From positions 25,384,859-25,448,858 of the forward strand of contig JASEVX010000007.1 of NCBI GenBank assembly GCA_031761405.1: DNA of 64,000 nucleotides, written 5' to 3'. Numbering within the stretch: the stretch's first letter is position 1; each line of letters begins with the position of its first letter. Shown here piece by piece: positions 55,001 through 58,000 of the stretch. The notes beneath the pieces are model-generated. The model was not told where the DNA came from, made no database searches, and worked only from the letters and a program-made list of their open reading frames with translations. Source of the DNA: Serripes groenlandicus. Lineage: Eukaryota; Mollusca; Bivalvia; Cardiida; Cardiidae. The position numbers and the translations under genes were made by a program.

Positions 55001-58000
55001 ACCGTTTCGAAGTGATGGAGTTTAGGATTACATATATAAGACAAGTGGACCCCTTCAGGATTGAGTATACTTTTCGCTGAAGGGATCTTCTGCGTCTTTA
55101 GCCCTGCACTTTACATTTGGTGGCAGCGGTGGGATGAAAACAACTGCCATACCGGAGTTGCCTTACCCATGGGTTTCCCAGGCCAAGACTCGGGACGAGT
55201 CTTCTCGGAGTGAGAAGTAGTGTAAAGAAAACGTTCAGTATACGTTGCATTTGATATGCAAATGTACATCACCGTTTCGAAGTGATGGAGTTTAGGATTA
55301 CATATATAAGACAAGTGGACCCATTCAGGATTGAGTATACTTTTCGCTGAAGGGATCTTCTGCGTCTTTAGCCCTGCACGTTACAAAGGCATAAAATGTT
55401 TGTTTGTAAACAGTTTATCCTTTCCCACCTATAGATGCTTTCTGACGCCTCTGCAGCAGATGAATTTTGAAAACATTGTGACAAAAGGGAAAATTGCTCA
55501 AAACGAGCAATTTCCCCTTATGTCACAATGTTATCAACTCTATTTAAAAATTATTCTTTCTTTTAAAGAGATTTTAGCAATTTTTGTCTAAATATTTTCA
55601 AAGACATCTGCTGCAAAATTGTTGTATGTGGAAAAGGGTTGATTCAAATTGACCTTACATTGTTTTTTAGTCTCTTCAGCTGAAGATGGTACCCATCTTC
55701 CATGGTTTCCAGCTGTCCAAAATAGGACAAGCTAACTAGCATGTCCAGTCTGAACCCATTTAATAAGGTGTGATAGCTGTAATCAAATAAAAACATTCAG
55801 ATATAAATTGTTCAATACATGTAGTTGTATTTAAGCCCTAGATAAGGAGAGTATTTCACATTCCAAACTCCTTATTTGACCCTCAAACCCTATGTTGCGG
55901 GTTCTCAAAAGAATTGTCTCAGTGAGATGATTCTTTTGGGTACTCATGACATAGGTGAAGTCGAGTCATAAGAAAGATATTGATGGGAAAAGACTAGTTT
56001 GTTCCTCCTTATCTAATCCTGTTGTAATTGCTGCAAAGGCATCTAGTATTTTCTGCACAAGGTAAAGCGTTAAGTTGATGTATGTTGATTCATTAACCAT
56101 TTGCAACATACAATAAACCTGCAGCAGACTTGAGAAATATCTAGGCACCCCCATCATTTGCAATTTCTCCTTTTGCCACAATGTTTTCAAAAGCTGTCTG
56201 CTGCAGAAGCGTCAAAATTCGCCCTCGATTAGGGAAACGTTAAATTGAGCAAAATGGAAAATAGATAATGAGGCACTGGGAACTCACCAAGTTGCTGTGA
56301 TATAACTGAAATATTGTTGATGAAACACCATTCAAACATAACAAAGGTGCTGAACTCCAGCAAATAGATATTATAATCAAAGTTTTAAAACTGTTCAAAA
56401 GTTGTCTTGAAATATTAGAATCATAATTCTGTAAAAAGATTAAAGTAATAATTTCACTTCCAGTTCCATAAACATCTAAATATTGATCGTTTGTGCTTCA
56501 CTTTTACCAGGGACATAGATAAGATTATCTACGTCCCTGCTTTTACTGGGTAAACATAACCAGTAAGCAAAATTGTGTACATTTTCATGACTATCTATTG
56601 ACAGTTTTTCAACATTTATTGCCAAAATAGTTTTGAACTAATTATTACTCATTATTAGCAATATTTGTAGAAGTTTCAATATTTCAAAATTTGGATCACC
56701 ACCTTTAACATGATTTTTATGATAATGCGTAATTTAAAAAGAAGCTACCAGACAAATATCTGAGTAAATATATCTCCTGAAAGTTGGAAGTTTAATTTTG
56801 ATAAGAAAAAAGAAATTGGAAACACTGTCGAAAGTTTTCTGTATTAACCCTTTTCAACAAACAGACCTCTGATGACACCTCTGCAAAAGAAAGAAGAGGC
56901 CCAAGAGGGCCAGTATGGCTCCACAGCGAGTGTAGGACAAACCCCCCCCCCCGGACAAAACACCTCCCGCTCATTTTTGTATAGGTGAACAAAACACCCC
57001 TCATCATTTTTACAAGGTGGACAAAACACCCCCTATGGTTTTTACAAGGTGGACAAAACACCCCCTAAGGTTTTTAAAGGATGGACAAAACACCCCTTAA
57101 CTAAAACACCTCCCAATAATGAGGTTACAATTATGACAAAATATTTTTCAATATTTTAATTTTTATTTTATTACACATGTTTAATTTACACAGAAAATGA
57201 AACATTCAAATGGATTTACATAACAGAATAAGATATCAGTGTTCAACTGATTGTCAAATTAAAGGTAACACTTTGAAGTATTTAATCACTATTAATTGCT
57301 TACAAAGTGTTACCTTTAAATTGACAATCAGTTGAGTTTCAACACCTAAAGACCAATTTTACATTAACATTATATTTCATTATATTTCATTACCAAAGAA
57401 AATTTAAATTTCAGATAATATAAAAATAATATTGTTAATAAATAATATTGTTAATATAAAAATAATATAATAATATTGTTAATATAAAAATAATATTGTT
57501 AATATAAAAATAATATGTTAATATAAAAATAATATTGTTAATATAAAAATATGATTGATATAGCACATTAAAGAATTCAAGTTATAATGTAAAATCATAT
57601 GATATATACACCAACATAATTATTCAATATAAGCTACACTTAGCACATAGTTTTAGCACTTAAAAAATGTTTTGTCCAGTTTAATGCAGTCTGATGCACT
57701 GTCCCATGGTGTGCAGAAACTGGGCCAGAGTCTTCTGTCCGTTGTTGAGTTGAAGGCACAATGTTTTAAGGCGCTTATGGTGTACAAGAGTGTTTTTTCT
57801 CTGGGGAGCTGGTTGCCCTTGCTGGTTACTGTACACTTCTGTTTCTACCAGTGCGGCGTCCCTCTGTAAGCACTGGATTACAGTCCACAGTGATGGGTTG
57901 TTATGGCCAACCAAATGCTTCGTCCCCTCGCATAGTGGTGTATTCCTCTGGTAGTGGGTATGGGATGTCCTGTCTGGTTGCTGGCTCTGAGGGTGCTGTT

